Under the pieces are notes generated by a model that did not search any database, was not told where the DNA came from, and was given only the letters and a program-made list of their open reading frames with translations. Position numbers and translations under genes: made by a program. A stretch of DNA of 9,606 nt from Desulfobacteraceae bacterium (lineage in GTDB: Bacteria; Desulfobacterota; Desulfobacteria; Desulfobacterales; Desulfobacteraceae). The stretch spans positions 1 to 9,606 of the forward strand of contig PIVQ01000238.1 of the NCBI GenBank assembly GCA_003354055.1, given 5' to 3'. Positions 1 through 6,416 of this stretch are shown piece after piece. Position 1 is the first letter of the stretch, and each line of letters begins with the position of its first letter.

Positions 1-2085
1 TTCCATATAATCCTGACGGCGAGAGGCTTCAATAGTAAAATGGTCGGGATTATAGGTCTGCATAATCACCCTACCTGGTTCCTTGCCCCTGCCCGCCCTT
101 CCCGCCACCTGCGCCAGCAGCTGAAAGGTTCGCTCGCTGGCTCGAAAATCCGGCAGACTTAAGGAGAGGTCCGCACAGATCACACCCACCAGGGTGATGG
201 AGGGGAAATCATGCCCCTTGGCCAGCATCTGGGTGCCCACGATAATGTCCACGGTCCGGTTCCGGATCTGTTTTAGCAGACGTAAGACACTTCCCTTTTT
301 AGCGGTCGAATCCTGATCCATCCTGGCCAGACGGGCATCCGGAAAAAGGGTTTTCAGCATGGATTCGACCTTTTCCGTACCAAATCCGAAGTTCTTCAGC
401 TTACCGGTTTTGCACTCAGGACAGCGGACACCTCCCGCCAATGTATGACCGCAAAGATGACATTTATAAAAATCCCCGCCCTTGTGAAAGGTCATAGTTA
501 CGTCGCAATAGGGGCAATGCAACGTTTTTCCGCAGGACTGACAGGCCGGGAATGTAGCAAACCCCCTTCTGTTCAGAAAAATCAATGTTTGATTTCCCTT
601 TTCCAGACAGGACCGGATTTCACGGCCCAATTCAGGGGTGATGATACGATCCGTGCCCCAGGTATCCTTATACTTTTTCATATCCACCAGGGTGACCTTA
701 GGCAACGGATTATTATTGACCCGTTTTGTGAGTTCAAGCTGTGAAAACCGTCCTGCACGGACATTCTGATAGGACTGTACAGAGGGGGTGGCAGATCCTA
801 AAATAACAGGACAATCATGCATTTTCCCCCGCACCACAGATAGGTCACGGGCATTATACCGCAATCCCGATTCCTGCTTATAGGAGGTGTCATGCTCCTC
901 ATCTACAATAATAATTCCGATTTTCTTTATGGGTGCAAAGACGGCAGACCTGGCCCCGATCACAATATTGACCTTTTCCAGAGCGATCCTGCGCCATTGG
1001 TCCAGGCGTTCACCATTGGTGAGCATGGAATGGATCACGGCAATTTTTTCACCGAACCTGGCCCTAAAACGCCTCTCGGTCTGGGAGATTAAAGCAATTT
1101 CAGGCACCAGCACGATTGCGCCCAGGCCCTTGGCCACGGCATCGGCCACCAGCCGCATATAGACTTCGGTCTTGCCGGATCCTGTCACCCCGGTCAGCAG
1201 GTAGGGAATAAAACCAATATCTCCATCCTTTTGCACCTGAGCCACCAGGGCTGCCTGCTCTTTGGTAAGTTGCGGCGGCGTGTCCGGTTCAACCGGATCG
1301 CCCAACGGATCCCGAAACACCTGGCGCTGAGCCACAGTCAGATACCCGGCCTCAGTCAGGGGCTGTATCAGTTTTGGCGCTGTGGGAACATGGACCTTTA
1401 ACCCGGTCATGGAAATTTCACCGGCCTCCCGGACAATGGAAAGAATCTGGATTCTTTTTTTAGACATCCGGATCTGTTTACCGGGCAGATCTTTGGCAGA
1501 AGAGATAAATTTTTCCATCTTTATGCCGGCGGTCTCTTTTTTCAACACAGCCGACACTGCAATTGTATCTTTTTTTTCCATCTTCCGGACCAGAGCAGCT
1601 ATGGACGAGCCGGATTTTATAAGGGATTTTAAGGTGCAACCGTTCTTTTGGTTCCGCTGGCTGTTCAGCCGGTCGATCAGTTCCGCCTCCTCAGGTGAAA
1701 GGTCTCCTTTGACCAGGGCTTTCTGCCCCGCCTCGGTAACAAAGACACAAGAGACATCCTGACGTTCCAGCCCGGACGGGAGAGCGGTTTTAATGGTTTC
1801 GCCCAAAGGGTGAATATAATAATCCGCCACCCATCGGAAAAACGGGATATCGGTTTGTGGAAACAGAGGATGGTCATCCAGCAGGGCAAGCATATTTTTA
1901 GCCTTATAAGGCCCGCAGCTGTCCTGCTCTCCAAGGATATATCCGGTTATCCGCCTTCTGCCGAAGGGTACCAGCACCCGCATACCGGGACAGGCATCGG
2001 CCCGAAATTCCTCGGGAATCTTGTAAACAAAAGTCTGATTCAGCGGCAGGGTAACACTGACATCAATGTAGTCAGATAAAATCAT
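1..2085 (-). CDS. priA: Primosomal protein N' (PriA helicase), 3' end cut off
   Basis: PriA is the superfamily 2, 3'-to-5' DNA helicase that recognises stalled or collapsed forks and reloads the replicative helicase. I translated the minus strand from the ATG at 2085 to the left edge and found 695 uninterrupted codons; the last part of the C-terminal domain lies outside the window. Residues 1-100 form the N-terminal fork-binding domain. Walker A is GVTGSGKT (299-306), the DEEH box is 395-398, GSATPS is 430-435, and motif VI QVAGRAGR is 659-666. Eight cysteines in four pairs (515/518, 524/527, 542/545, 555/558) form the two-zinc module inserted in the helicase core, a PriA hallmark. The N-terminus matches the family, but no Shine-Dalgarno sequence precedes the ATG. 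The gene is divergent from upp. There is no frameshift and no missing motif. Confidence 0.97.
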   Translation of the reverse strand, partial: MILSDYIDVSVTLPLNQTFVYKIPEEFRADACPGMRVLVPFGRRRITGYILGEQDSCGPYKAKNMLALLDDHPLFPQTDIPFFRWVADYYIHPLGETIKTALPSGLERQDVSCVFVTEAGQKALVKGDLSPEEAELIDRLNSQRNQKNGCTLKSLIKSGSSIAALVRKMEKKDTIAVSAVLKKETAGIKMEKFISSAKDLPGKQIRMSKKRIQILSIVREAGEISMTGLKVHVPTAPKLIQPLTEAGYLTVAQRQVFRDPLGDPVEPDTPPQLTKEQAALVAQVQKDGDIGFIPYLLTGVTGSGKTEVYMRLVADAVAKGLGAIVLVPEIALISQTERRFRARFGEKIAVIHSMLTNGERLDQWRRIALEKVNIVIGARSAVFAPIKKIGIIIVDEEHDTSYKQESGLRYNARDLSVVRGKMHDCPVILGSATPSVQSYQNVRAGRFSQLELTKRVNNNPLPKVTLVDMKKYKDTWGTDRIITPELGREIRSCLEKGNQTLIFLNRRGFATFPACQSCGKTLHCPYCDVTMTFHKGGDFYKCHLCGHTLAGGVRCPECKTGKLKNFGFGTEKVESMLKTLFPDARLARMDQDSTAKKGSVLRLLKQIRNRTVDIIVGTQMLAKGHDFPSITLVGVICADLSLSLPDFRASERTFQLLAQVAGRAGRGKEPGRVIMQTYNPDHFTIEASRRQDYME

Positions 2086-2092
2086 GGAGTCT

Positions 2093-2121
2093 ATTGTGCA
2101 AAAATCCCCAAATAATATCAA
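2093..2121 (-). promoter_or_regulatory. Possible priA sigma70-type promoter
   Basis: Read on the minus strand, TTGATA (2121-2116) is followed after 17 bases by CACAAT (2098-2093). These match consensus at 5/6 and 4/6. Transcription would then start at about 2086, directly at the priA ATG, which would fit the absent ribosome-binding site (a leaderless message). An alternative -10, TATTAT (2117-2112), would leave a leader of about 20 bases but has no good -35. This is inference from consensus matching. Confidence 0.35.
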
Positions 2122-2126
2122 CAGCT

Positions 2127-2156
2127 GACTAGTTTTAGACTAAATTTTCTTGACTA
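2127..2156. promoter_or_regulatory. Possible operator: three GACTA direct repeats and a TTTAG-A-CTAAA dyad
   Basis: GACTA occurs at 2127, 2138 and 2152. The middle copy sits in a perfect dyad, TTTAG-A-CTAAA (2134-2144). The third overlaps the proposed upp -35 box. The location in a divergent spacer fits a regulator site, but the region is AT-rich and no regulator can be named from sequence. Confidence 0.25.
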
Positions 2157-2176
2157 AAAACCCCATGTCTAATAAT
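2150..2176 (+). promoter_or_regulatory. Possible upp-uraA promoter
   Basis: TTGACT (2150-2155, 5/6) and AATAAT (2171-2176, 5/6) are separated by 15 bases, slightly short of the optimum 17. The predicted start falls in or just beside a run of six G (2180-2185), leaving a leader of about 44 bases. An imperfect dyad (CCCCA at 2161-2165, TGGGG at 2179-2183) surrounds the -10 element. Confidence 0.4.
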
Positions 2177-2226
2177 CTTGGGGGGATATACTTCATCAGA
2201 CAAATTATACGAAACAAGGAGGCAAT

Positions 2227-2853
2227 ATGGCTGTATTTGTAGAGAATCATCCTCTCATCAAACATAAATTAGGACTTATGAGACAAAAAGACATCAGCAC
2301 CAAAGACTTTAGGCAACTCTCTTCGGAAGTCGCCAGGCTGCTGACCTATGAAGCAACGAAGAACCTTGAAACTGAAAAGAAGGTCATTGAAGGCTGGGCA
2401 GGCAAGGTTGAAGTCGATAAGATCAAAGGCAAAAAAATCACCATTGTACCCATCCTGAGAGCAGGTTTAGGCATGATGGACGGTGTCATAGACCTGATCC
2501 CCTCAGCCAAGGTTTCCGTCGTGGGCTTTTACAGGGACGAAGAGACTCTGAAACCCGTGCAATACTACTTCAAGACAGCCAATGCCCTTGAGGAACGGAC
2601 CGCCCTGATTCTAGATCCCATGCTCGCCACCGGCGGCACCCTCATCGCCACCATTGACCTGCTCAAAGAAGCCGGCTGTAAGAAAATCAAAGGATTATTT
2701 CTGGTGGCAGCTCCCGAAGGGATTGCCAAAGTCGAAGAAAAACATCCGGACATTGATATTTATACCGCCAGCGTAGATGAATGTCTCAATGATGTCGGTT
2801 ACATTCTCCCGGGACTCGGGGATGCCGGCGACAAAATATTCGGGACAAAATAA
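2227..2853 (+). CDS. upp: Uracil phosphoribosyltransferase
   Basis: Upp converts uracil plus PRPP to UMP and pyrophosphate in the cytoplasm, the key step of uracil salvage. The 208-residue product has exactly the usual bacterial length and is close to the E. coli enzyme from end to end, for example [12 protein letters not shown] near the N-terminus and [13 protein letters not shown] at about 74-86. The PRPP-binding motif is DPMLATGGT (130-138), and the uracil-binding C-terminal segment [12 protein letters not shown] is 191-202. The start is clear: AAGGAGG at 2216-2222 lies four bases before the ATG. uraA follows 67 bases after the stop codon on the same strand, giving the familiar upp-uraA salvage operon. 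Nothing in the protein looks abnormal. Confidence 0.98.
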   Translation: MAVFVENHPLIKHKLGLMRQKDISTKDFRQLSSEVARLLTYEATKNLETEKKVIEGWAGKVEVDKIKGKKITIVPILRAGLGMMDGVIDLIPSAKVSVVGFYRDEETLKPVQYYFKTANALEERTALILDPMLATGGTLIATIDLLKEAGCKKIKGLFLVAAPEGIAKVEEKHPDIDIYTASVDECLNDVGYILPGLGDAGDKIFGTK

Positions 2854-2862
2854 TATTAACCC

Positions 2863-2896
2863 GTGGGGAACCTTTAATAAATTAGAGGTTCCCCAT
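2863..2896 (+). promoter_or_regulatory. Perfect 10-bp hairpin in the upp-uraA spacer, no U-tract
   Basis: TGGGGAACCT (2864-2873) is exactly complementary to AGGTTCCCCA (2886-2895). The stem can extend outward by one G-U pair and inward by TTAA/TTAG pairing, leaving a four-base loop. No T-run follows on the plus strand, so it is not a canonical terminator. It ends eight bases before the uraA ribosome-binding sequence. A role in mRNA processing, stability or partial termination is inference. Confidence 0.6.
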
Positions 2897-2920
2897 ACGT
2901 TTCAAAGGAAAAAATTAAAG

Positions 2921-4168
2921 ATGTCGCAGAACACCTCAACATCAACTGAGTACAACTTCCGGGTAAAAGACTGCTTTCTGGGTGCCCAGATGCTCTTTGT
3001 GGCCTTTGGCGCACTGGTTCTGGTCCCCCTGCTCACAGGACTGAATCCCAATGTGGCTCTGTTCACCGCAGGTCTGGGCACCATCGTGTTTCAGATCATC
3101 ACAAAAGGTAAGGTGCCGGTATTTTTAGCCTCATCCTTTGCCTTTATCGCCCCCATTATTTACGGGGTGGAAACCTGGGGCATCCCGGGTACCATGTGCG
3201 GCCTGGCCGCAGCCGGTGTCATCTACATTCTCCTGAGCCTTCTCGTGCGGTGGCAGGGAAGCGACATCATAAAAAAAGTACTTCCTCCCGTAGTAACCGG
3301 TCCTGTAATCATGGTTATCGGGCTCATTCTGGCACCGGTTGCCGTTTACATGACCATGGGCAAAACCGGGGACGGCGCCATTGTGCTCTTTCCCCAGACC
3401 CAGGCCATGACCGTTGGTCTCTGCGCTCTGGCTACCACCATCCTGGTCTCCATTCTTGGCAAGGGTCTGTTTAAACTGATCCCCATTCTCTGCGGTATTG
3501 CAGTGGGATATATCCTGGCCCTGTTCTTCGGGTTTGTTGATTTTTCCCCCGTTGCCAATGCGCCCTGGTTTGCCGTGCCTGATTTTGTCATGCCGGAATG
3601 GAATCTGGAGGCTATCTTTTATATAGTCCCCATCGCCATTGCCCCGGCTATTGAACATTTTGGAGATGTGGTGGCCATCGGCGGCGTTACGGGAAAAGAC
3701 TATCTCAAGGATCCCGGAATTCAGAACACCATGCTTGGAGACGGTGTTGCCACCTCCATAGCCTCTTTTCTGGGCGGACCGCCAAACACGACTTACTCAG
3801 AGGTTACCGGTGCTGTTGCATTGACCAAGATGTTCAACCCGGCCATTATGACCTGGGCTGCGATTACTGCCATGCTCCTGGCATTTGTCGGTAAACTTGG
3901 AACTCTGCTCCAGACCATTCCGACTCCTGTTATGGGCGGTATCATGCTGCTTCTTTTCGGTGCCATCATGGTGGTGGGCTTAAATACTCTGGTCAGATCC
4001 GGAGATGATCTTATGGAAGCCCGGAACCTGAGCATTGTGGCCCTGATCCTGATCTTCGGTATCGGCGGAATGAGTTTTTCTGCCGGCCAGTTCCAGCTCC
4101 AGGGTATCGGCCTTGCCGGTATTTTAGGGGTTGTATTAAACCTGGTACTGCCAAAAAGCCGCGAATAG
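2921..4168 (+). CDS. uraA: Uracil permease, NCS2 (nucleobase:cation symporter-2) family
   Basis: This inner-membrane, proton-coupled uracil importer supplies Upp. The 415-residue product is almost wholly hydrophobic, consistent with the 14-helix (7+7) UraA fold. Two family acidic sites are visible: E245 in AIEHFGDV and E294 in PPNTTYSEVTG. They correspond by motif and spacing to uracil/proton-coupling Glu241 and Glu290 of E. coli UraA. I chose the ATG at 2921 because AAAGGA (2905-2910) precedes it and the protein then starts like other NCS2 members. An in-frame ATG at 2777 would add 48 residues encoded inside upp in another frame and is not credible. The gene lies directly downstream of upp and is closed by a strong terminator. 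Xanthine transport is a less likely alternative, given the PPNTT signature and the upp linkage. Confidence 0.95.
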   Translation: MSQNTSTSTEYNFRVKDCFLGAQMLFVAFGALVLVPLLTGLNPNVALFTAGLGTIVFQIITKGKVPVFLASSFAFIAPIIYGVETWGIPGTMCGLAAAGVIYILLSLLVRWQGSDIIKKVLPPVVTGPVIMVIGLILAPVAVYMTMGKTGDGAIVLFPQTQAMTVGLCALATTILVSILGKGLFKLIPILCGIAVGYILALFFGFVDFSPVANAPWFAVPDFVMPEWNLEAIFYIVPIAIAPAIEHFGDVVAIGGVTGKDYLKDPGIQNTMLGDGVATSIASFLGGPPNTTYSEVTGAVALTKMFNPAIMTWAAITAMLLAFVGKLGTLLQTIPTPVMGGIMLLLFGAIMVVGLNTLVRSGDDLMEARNLSIVALILIFGIGGMSFSAGQFQLQGIGLAGILGVVLNLVLPKSRE

Positions 4169-4197
4169 CACGACAACAGGTAACACAGACAAAACAG

Positions 4198-4236
4198 ATC
4201 CCCGGAAGCCCGTCAGGTTTCCGGGGATTTTTTTTA
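4198..4236 (+). terminator. Rho-independent terminator of upp-uraA
   Basis: ATCCCCGGAAGCC (4198-4210) pairs with GGTTTCCGGGGAT (4216-4228) around the loop CGTCA, 13 pairs including one G-U, and runs straight into eight T (4228-4235). It is a textbook intrinsic terminator 30 bases after the uraA stop codon. Confidence 0.93.
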
Positions 4237-4251
4237 TCTTTCCGGCAGGCC

Positions 4252-4304
4252 TTGATGTATGTCAATTCCTTTTTCCTTAATCTGATGTAAATTCGATCTA
4301 TATT
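4252..4304 (+). promoter_or_regulatory. Possible FNR/HcpR-like site plus weak promoter for the small-gene cluster
   Basis: TTGATGTATGTCAA (4252-4265) matches the CRP/FNR-superfamily dyad layout: TTGAT as in FNR on the left, GTCAA as reported for HcpR-type regulators on the right, with a four-base spacer. A candidate -10, TATATT, lies at 4299-4304 with only a weak -35 (TTAATC, 4277-4282). The dyad centre would be about 52 bases before the predicted start, not the classical -41.5 or -61.5, so the functional assignment is tentative. Confidence 0.3.
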
Positions 4305-4329
4305 CAACATAAATTTTAAGGAGAGCTTC

Positions 4330-4572
4330 ATGCACAGCGGATGTTCCGGCCATCATGAATCAGGCAAAGAGATTGTAGACAAGATCAGAATGATGGGATT
4401 TAATACGGCACCCATGGTTGACCCTGTTAAAATTCATTGCAGCAATTGTAAAACCGACTTCCAGATGGAGTATATGGAAGCCCAATGCCCCTCCTGTAAA
4501 ATGGTATACGGCGTAACCCCCTGCAGCGCACACAATCCTGACGCCATCAAACCTGCAGGCGTTGACTATTAA
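4330..4572 (+). CDS. Small zinc-ribbon protein of unknown function
   Basis: I do not recognise a named family for this 80-residue protein. It carries two CxxC knuckles, C37-S-N-C40 and C53-P-S-C56, separated by 12 residues. This is typical of a rubredoxin-like or zinc-ribbon fold binding one metal ion. A further C65 and H68 could add ligands, and the N-terminus is short and rich in Gly, His and Cys (C5, H8, H9). No signal peptide or membrane segment is seen, so it should be cytoplasmic. The start is supported by AAGGAGAG at 4318-4325. It is the first of three closely spaced genes; the next ATG comes one base after its stop codon, which suggests translational coupling. Nucleic-acid binding or metal/redox handling are both possible, and neither can be decided from sequence. 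Confidence 0.85.
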   Translation: MHSGCSGHHESGKEIVDKIRMMGFNTAPMVDPVKIHCSNCKTDFQMEYMEAQCPSCKMVYGVTPCSAHNPDAIKPAGVDY

Positions 4573-4573
4573 G

Positions 4574-4756
4574 ATGACCTCTCTGGCCGACATAAAAAAA
4601 CGGATGGCTGAGCTTGAAGCCCTGATCAAAGATGCCAAAGGCAGGGTTCCGGCCCATTCTGCCAGACCCACGATCATGATGGAACTCATGGATTACGAAG
4701 ATGAGTACGAGGATCTCATGAACCAGCGGACTGCCCTCAAAGGGGCAACTCCTTAG
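4574..4756 (+). CDS. Small charged helical protein of unknown function (60 residues)
   Basis: I do not recognise this protein. It is 60 residues long, strongly charged and probably two helices. An N-terminal Lys/Glu-rich helix runs from about residue 4 to 26 (IKKRMAELEALIKDAKGR), then a short Pro/Ala/Ser linker, then an acidic Met/Asp/Glu/Tyr-rich helix (about 36-55). The pattern suggests a helical hairpin or coiled coil that binds a partner. The ATG at 4574 is one base after the upstream stop codon and has no strong ribosome-binding site of its own, so translation is probably coupled. A TTG at 4562 overlapping the previous gene would add four residues and is less likely. The next gene begins 14 bases after its stop. 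Position between two supported genes is the main argument that it is real. Confidence 0.72.
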   Translation: MTSLADIKKRMAELEALIKDAKGRVPAHSARPTIMMELMDYEDEYEDLMNQRTALKGATP

Positions 4757-4770
4757 ACCGGGAAAAAAAC

Positions 4771-5376
4771 ATGAGTGCCTCTGATCAGAATATTTCATGG
4801 CCCCTGGATACCTATGATTTCTCCGCGGAAAAAGCTGAGATTCTCGGGGCCAGGTCATTTAAAAACGGATATTGCCTCAACTTTTTCAACCGGGGAATAT
4901 TTCTGTCCCCGGTAGGTATCAGGCCTTTGGATGACCATGAGCTTACTCCGGCCATCCGGGATGTCCTGACTGCCTACCTGATTCATTGCCCCGAAGCCAT
5001 ACCCCTAAAAGATCCCAAACCAATCACCTTTAGGGAATTTTCAGGGGCGGCACCCTTGTTTGCAAACTTCACCACCAATACGGCCAAAACCATTGAGCGG
5101 CATTTTTCAGGAAAAACAGGAGCCTTGGCAGAACGGGTCCGGCACCTGGGAGCAATCGTCCATGAACACACAGACCTGAACACCACTTTTTATGATCTTA
5201 GTGTGGAGTTCACAGCCCTGCCCAGGATTCCCATAACCTTCAATTTTAATGACCGGGACGATATCATGCCGGCTACAGCATCATTTCTCTATCCGGATAC
5301 AGCCATTGAATTCCTGGATCTAAAGCAGCTGATGACCATTGCCACCTATTTGACCGGGTATCTGATCCGGAATTAA
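4771..5376 (+). CDS. DUF3786 domain protein
   Basis: The 201-residue product fits DUF3786, a family without an established biochemical function, found mainly in anaerobes such as sulfate reducers and acetogens. The recognisable parts are a first block ending in a loop like FREFSGAAPLFANF (about 87-100), a helix carrying ERHFSG (109-114), and the conserved core from about 147 to 187. The core contains LPRIPITFNFNDRDD and the later YPDTAIEFLDL. It is soluble, with only two cysteines (C35, C73), so no iron-sulfur site is evident, although I recall some relatives being fused to iron-sulfur domains. The ribosome-binding sequence is weak (GGGA, 4760-4763). It is the last of three genes read together and probably shares their function. 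Family assignment is by pattern recognition, not a search. Confidence 0.82.
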   Translation: MSASDQNISWPLDTYDFSAEKAEILGARSFKNGYCLNFFNRGIFLSPVGIRPLDDHELTPAIRDVLTAYLIHCPEAIPLKDPKPITFREFSGAAPLFANFTTNTAKTIERHFSGKTGALAERVRHLGAIVHEHTDLNTTFYDLSVEFTALPRIPITFNFNDRDDIMPATASFLYPDTAIEFLDLKQLMTIATYLTGYLIRN

Positions 5377-5384
5377 AAGGGGCA

Positions 5385-5410
5385 GACTCCTTTGCGAGTC
5401 AACTATTTTT
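5385..5410 (+). terminator. Weak candidate terminator after the DUF3786 gene
   Basis: GACTC (5385-5389) pairs with GAGTC (5396-5400) around a six-base loop, with a run of five T at 5406-5410. The stem is short and separated from the T-run by five bases, so termination efficiency is doubtful. Confidence 0.3.
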
Positions 5411-5463
5411 CCTTCCAGCAATTTTTTACAATACTTTTTCAAAAATTAATTTATGATTAGGGC

Positions 5464-6291
5464 ATGAAGCCCAAAACAAACGTCATTTTTTATCGGGATC
5501 CGGATCTGAAAGGTATAGATGTATGCCAAGTCTGCGACAGCCTTCATTGTTTTCCGGAACATTTCCATGACGATTCTTATATCATCGGGCTTATCGCATC
5601 CGGCACCTGCTATTGTCTGGGCCAGAAACAAAAGGATGCAGTGGCCGGACCGGGTGGTGTCACCTTGCTCAACCCCGGCCAGATCCACTCCGGAGTTCCC
5701 ATTAACCAGGAGCAATTAAGCTATACCATGTGCCACATTACTGTGGACGCCATGAATTTCCTGGCCCGGGATCTTGGGCTGTACAGGAACGTAACACCGG
5801 AATTTACCGCCGCCATTTTAGATGATCCCCGTATTACCGCCCTGTTCAGAAATCTTTTCAGATCCCTTATTCACAGCCGGGACAGCCTTGAAAAAGAAGC
5901 CCTTCTGGTATCGGCATTTCACTTTCTTCTCTCCAGACACAGCAGGCCGGATGGATCAAAATCAAATCGGATCCTTCGGCACCCGCCTGTTGTCCAGGCC
6001 CGGGATCTTCTTTCCCAGAACCTGGATCAAAAACTTACTCTGGAAGAGGTGGCCCAAAGTGTGGGATTAAGCCGCTTTCATTTCTTAAGGACATTTAAAC
6101 GGGAAACCGGTCTTTCTCCCCATCTTTACAGAACCCTCAAACGTGTTGAAGCGGCAAAGACGTTTTTGCGCAAAGGCATGCCTGCGGCTCAAGTAGCACT
6201 GGAAACCGGATTTACCGACCAAAGCCATTTTGCAAATACCTTTCGACGATATTTTGGCGCGACTCCGAAACAATATCTTGCCATGACCTGA
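5464..6291 (+). CDS. AraC-family transcriptional regulator with N-terminal cupin domain
   Basis: This DNA-binding regulator is 275 residues, the usual size. The N-terminal part (about 20-110) looks like an AraC-type cupin ligand-binding domain: HFH at 33-35, then GTCY, then a LLNPGQIHSG turn near 68-77 with H75. The C-terminus from about 187 holds two helix-turn-helix units: LEEVAQSVGLSRFHFLRTFK (about 194-213) and PAAQVALETGFTDQSHFANT (about 240-259). It ends with the family signature around FRRYFGATPKQY. The ligand is unknown. The EamA permease gene lies 125 bases downstream on the same strand, and such regulators commonly control the adjacent exporter. The ATG has no good ribosome-binding site. 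A -10-like TATGAT at 5452-5457 would place the transcript start at the ATG. No in-frame upstream start is possible because of a TAG at 5458. Confidence 0.95.
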   Translation: MKPKTNVIFYRDPDLKGIDVCQVCDSLHCFPEHFHDDSYIIGLIASGTCYCLGQKQKDAVAGPGGVTLLNPGQIHSGVPINQEQLSYTMCHITVDAMNFLARDLGLYRNVTPEFTAAILDDPRITALFRNLFRSLIHSRDSLEKEALLVSAFHFLLSRHSRPDGSKSNRILRHPPVVQARDLLSQNLDQKLTLEEVAQSVGLSRFHFLRTFKRETGLSPHLYRTLKRVEAAKTFLRKGMPAAQVALETGFTDQSHFANTFRRYFGATPKQYLAMT

Positions 6292-6330
6292 TTTCCAGGC
6301 AATTTTCTCCAATACATCACCCCGTTACCG

Positions 6331-6394
6331 GTATAGTATCCCGTCAGACACTACGGGCTTCTCCCTGAGACCGATAGAAGAGAGATACTGTATC
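6331..6394. promoter_or_regulatory. Possible operator: inverted GATACT repeats before the EamA gene
   Basis: GATACTATAC on the minus strand (6340-6331) and GATACTGTAT on the plus strand (6384-6393) agree at 8 of 10 positions in inverted orientation, about 43 bases apart. The right copy is part of a perfect dyad, GATAC-T-GTATC (6384-6394). A short hairpin, CCCGT/ACGGG (6340-6344 and 6353-6357), lies between. Half-sites for the adjacent AraC regulator are a reasonable guess only. No convincing -35/-10 pair was identified. Confidence 0.25.
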
Positions 6395-6416
6395 ATGCAC
6401 GAAAAAAGGACAAACC

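Noticed and set aside
445..744. Plus-strand open frames within priA (also near 887-1162 and 1382-1762)
   Set aside because: They lie opposite an uninterrupted priA frame with all helicase motifs; no ribosome-binding site or family resemblance.
2777..2920. In-frame upstream ATG that would extend uraA by 48 residues
   Set aside because: The extension is encoded inside upp in another frame, is not like NCS2 N-termini, and runs through the spacer hairpin; the ATG at 2921 has a ribosome-binding sequence and the family start.
3131..3658. 175-codon open frame on the minus strand within uraA
   Set aside because: Its low-complexity Gly/Asn/Asp/Gln/His-rich product is the reverse-strand echo of a hydrophobic membrane-protein gene; uraA is certain on the other strand.
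4562..4573. TTG start for the 60-residue gene
   Set aside because: It overlaps the preceding gene and adds only four residues; the ATG at 4574, one base after the stop codon, is the simpler coupled start.
5453..5467. Four-codon frame (ATG ATT AGG GCA TGA) overlapping the AraC start
   Set aside because: It has no ribosome-binding site and is too short to distinguish from chance; if the transcript starts at 5464 it would not even be transcribed.
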